From NCBI GenBank assembly GCA_050297855.1, contig JBNKTC010000020.1, positions 186,001 through 250,000 of the forward strand: a stretch of DNA of 64,000 nucleotides, read 5' to 3'. The stretch is from SZUA-545 sp050297855 (lineage in GTDB: Bacteria; Campylobacterota; Campylobacteria; Campylobacterales; SZUA-545). Below the pieces are notes generated by a model. It was not told the origin of the DNA. It saw nothing but the letters and a program-made list of their open reading frames with translations, and ran no database searches. This document shows, one piece after another, positions 62,392 through 64,000 of this stretch; the first letter of the stretch is position 1; the number at the start of each line of letters is the position of its first letter. A program made the translations under genes and the position numbers.

Positions 62392-62412
62392 CCGCCCGTT
62401 CCCTGCGGGCGG
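62392..62412 (+). terminator. Hairpin after the DUF302 gene
   Basis: CCGCCCG (62392-62398) pairs perfectly with CGGGCGG (62406-62412), loop TTCCCTG. It begins seven bases after the stop. No T run follows, so termination would need Rho or the stem alone. Confidence 0.5.
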
Positions 62413-62497
62413 AACCCCCTCCTCCCACGATTCAAAACCCAAGCTGATTTTTTCCCTGTTCAAGTATTTTTTTATCGCAGACTTACCACTTTTTGGA

Positions 62498-62513
62498 TAT
62501 GATCGCGAAAAAA
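62498..62513 (+). promoter_or_regulatory. alaS promoter
   Basis: TATGAT (62498-62503) preceded by TTTTGGA and followed by CGCGAAAAAA, the same layout as the thrC promoter. It lies about 45 bases before the alaS ATG. Confidence 0.5.
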
Positions 62514-62547
62514 TTATGAGCACGACGGTGCTTTTTTTAGGTTATCC

Positions 62548-64000
62548 ATGGATTTAAGACAAACGTTTCTAGACTATTTCGCCAAGCTGGACCACACGAT
62601 CGTGCCCAGCGCCCCGCTGATCCCAGACGATCCCTCCCTGCTGTTCGTCAACGCCGGGATGGTAGCTTTCAAACCGGTCTTCGTGGGCGAAGTCCCTACA
62701 CCAAACCCGCCAAGAGCAACCAGCTCCCAGCTCTGCCTCCGGGCGGGCGGTAAGCACAACGACCTGGACAATGTCGGCTACACGGCACGCCACCACACCC
62801 TCTTTGAGATGCTGGGGAACTTCAGTTTCGGCGACTACTTCAAAACCGAAGTGATCGACTACAGCTGGGATTTTGTGACCAATGTCGTCGGGCTACCCGC
62901 AGAGAAGCTCTGGATCTCTGTCCACGACAGTGACGATGAAGCATATGAGCTATGGCAAAAGCACGTCCCCGAAGCGCGCATCGTCCGCATGGGCGACAAG
63001 GACAACTTCTGGCAGATGGGCGATACGGGACCGTGTGGCCCCTGCAGCGAGATCCACTATGACCAGGGGGAAGAACACTTCAACTCCGAGGAAGATTACC
63101 TGGGCGGTGAAGGCGACCGCTTCCTGGAGATCTGGAACCTCGTCTTCATGCAGTACAACCGGACCGAAGACGGCACACTCCACCCGCTTCCCAAACCCTC
63201 CATCGATACGGGGATGGGGCTTGAACGGATCACGGCGATCAAAGAGGGTAAGACAAGCAACTACGACACTTCCCTCTTCATGCCGATCATCGAAGCCGTC
63301 GCCGAACTGACGGGTAAAAAATACGTCTACGCCGAAGGGGCCAGCTTCCGCGTCATCGCCGACCACATCCGGGCGGTCACCTTCCTGATCTCCCAGGGCG
63401 TGACATTCGATAAAGAGGGACGCGGGTACGTCCTTCGACGGATCCTCCGACGGGCTGTACGCCACGGCTATATGCTGGGTCTTCGGGAGCCGTTTATGTA
63501 CAAACTGGCCGAAGTCGTCGAAAAAGTGATGGGGACAAACTACCCCTACCTGGCAGAGAAGATGCCGTTTATCCAGGAGCAGATCAAACTGGAAGAGGAG
63601 CGTTTCTTCTCCACGATCGAAAACGGGATGAAGCTTTTCGAAGAAGCCCTGGCCGAGACGAAGGGGACCTTCGACGGAAAAGTCGCCTTCAAACTCTACG
63701 ACACCTTCGGTTTCCCACTGGATTTGACCGAAGATATGCTTAGAGAGAAGAATGTTGCCCTTGATGTTGACGGTTTCAACACCGAAATGCAAGTGCAAAA
63801 AGAGCGGGCCAAAGCAGCCTGGAAAGGTTCCGGCGACGCGGCTAAAGACGGCGATTTCAAGATCGCCCTGGAGCAGTTCGGTGAAAACGAGTTTGTCGGT
63901 TATACCCAGACGGCCAACGAGACGAAAATCCTGGCACTGTTTGACGAATCGATGAAGATTACCGACAGCCTGGATGCGGGAGCTTCCGGGTGGGTGATGC
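62548..64000 (+). CDS. alaS: Alanyl-tRNA synthetase, 5' part (cut by window edge)
   Basis: Charges tRNA-Ala. The first 484 codons are present. Class II motifs are clear: FVNAGMVAFKPVFVGE, RAGGKHNDLDNVGYTARHHT, LGNFSFGDYFK, GPCGPCSEIHYD and TGMGLERITAIKEG with one variation. AFRVIADHIRA-like ASFRVIADHIRAV marks the tRNA-recognition part. The editing domain lies beyond the edge. Start ATG at 62548 with TTAGGT as a weak site. Confidence 0.96.
   Translation, partial: MDLRQTFLDYFAKLDHTIVPSAPLIPDDPSLLFVNAGMVAFKPVFVGEVPTPNPPRATSSQLCLRAGGKHNDLDNVGYTARHHTLFEMLGNFSFGDYFKTEVIDYSWDFVTNVVGLPAEKLWISVHDSDDEAYELWQKHVPEARIVRMGDKDNFWQMGDTGPCGPCSEIHYDQGEEHFNSEEDYLGGEGDRFLEIWNLVFMQYNRTEDGTLHPLPKPSIDTGMGLERITAIKEGKTSNYDTSLFMPIIEAVAELTGKKYVYAEGASFRVIADHIRAVTFLISQGVTFDKEGRGYVLRRILRRAVRHGYMLGLREPFMYKLAEVVEKVMGTNYPYLAEKMPFIQEQIKLEEERFFSTIENGMKLFEEALAETKGTFDGKVAFKLYDTFGFPLDLTEDMLREKNVALDVDGFNTEMQVQKERAKAAWKGSGDAAKDGDFKIALEQFGENEFVGYTQTANETKILALFDESMKITDSLDAGASGWVM

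Overview
The window comes from a chemolithotrophic, flagellated, Gram-negative bacterium of the Campylobacterota, most like the sulfur-oxidising Sulfurimonas/Sulfuricurvum/Sulfurovum group but with GC above 50 percent by eye. The supporting signs are a cbb3 oxidase (ccoN), a soxXYZAB thiosulfate-oxidation cluster, a Maf flagellin glycosyltransferase next to flagellin, histidine kinases of the HQWKQPLN type, and the lon-rplI-hslV-hslU-era gene order. The ends cut ccoN (left) and alaS (right).

Layout. 1-505: 5' part of ccoN. 633-12441 (minus): an envelope glycolipid block of mostly overlapping genes. It holds an LptF/LptG permease, two GT-C glycosyltransferases of the ArnT type, a GtrA protein, a GT9 heptosyltransferase-like enzyme, an MsbA-like flippase and a set resembling the mycobacterial polyprenyl-phospho-arabinose pathway (UbiA-type phosphoribosyltransferase, HAD phosphatase, DprE1-like oxidase, DprE2-like reductase). 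12447-17396 (minus): MSHA-type minor pseudopilins and an MshQ-like LamG protein. 17569-24003 (plus): bamD, lon, rplI, hslV, hslU, era. 24145-32155 (plus): the MSHA-type pilus machine (mshIJKLMN, an unknown gene, mshE), followed by a large PAS histidine kinase. 35433-44292: housekeeping genes (argF, hemB, ribA, rsmG, nudix, alr, thrC), small unknown genes and a second PAS kinase.

44300-47200 is an AT-rich accessory island and the most unusual stretch. It has a five-unit 70-bp tandem array leading into the promoter of a class II Fic protein, a 336-bp MITE-like element with perfect terminal inverted repeats and a 9-bp target duplication, a small orphan gene, a fragment of a thioredoxin gene, and a BrnA-type antitoxin whose BrnT toxin survives only as its C-terminal tail. 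47204-51234: thioredoxin, flagellin with a sigma-54 promoter, and Maf. 51348-54275: a three-gene signalling unit (stand-alone periplasmic sensor, OmpR regulator, histidine kinase). 54414-62384: soxXYZAB followed by a porin, a metallo-beta-lactamase-fold hydrolase, a thioredoxin, a DsrE protein and a DUF302 protein, probably a periplasmic sulfur-handling unit. 62548-64000: alaS.

Thiosulfate oxidation by Sox would feed electrons through cytochromes to the cbb3 oxidase. The window has no soxCD, so complete oxidation would need genes elsewhere. The pilus machine lacks an mshG (GspF-like) gene and a major pilin in this window, so its parts are scattered. I saw no tRNA, rRNA or CRISPR array.
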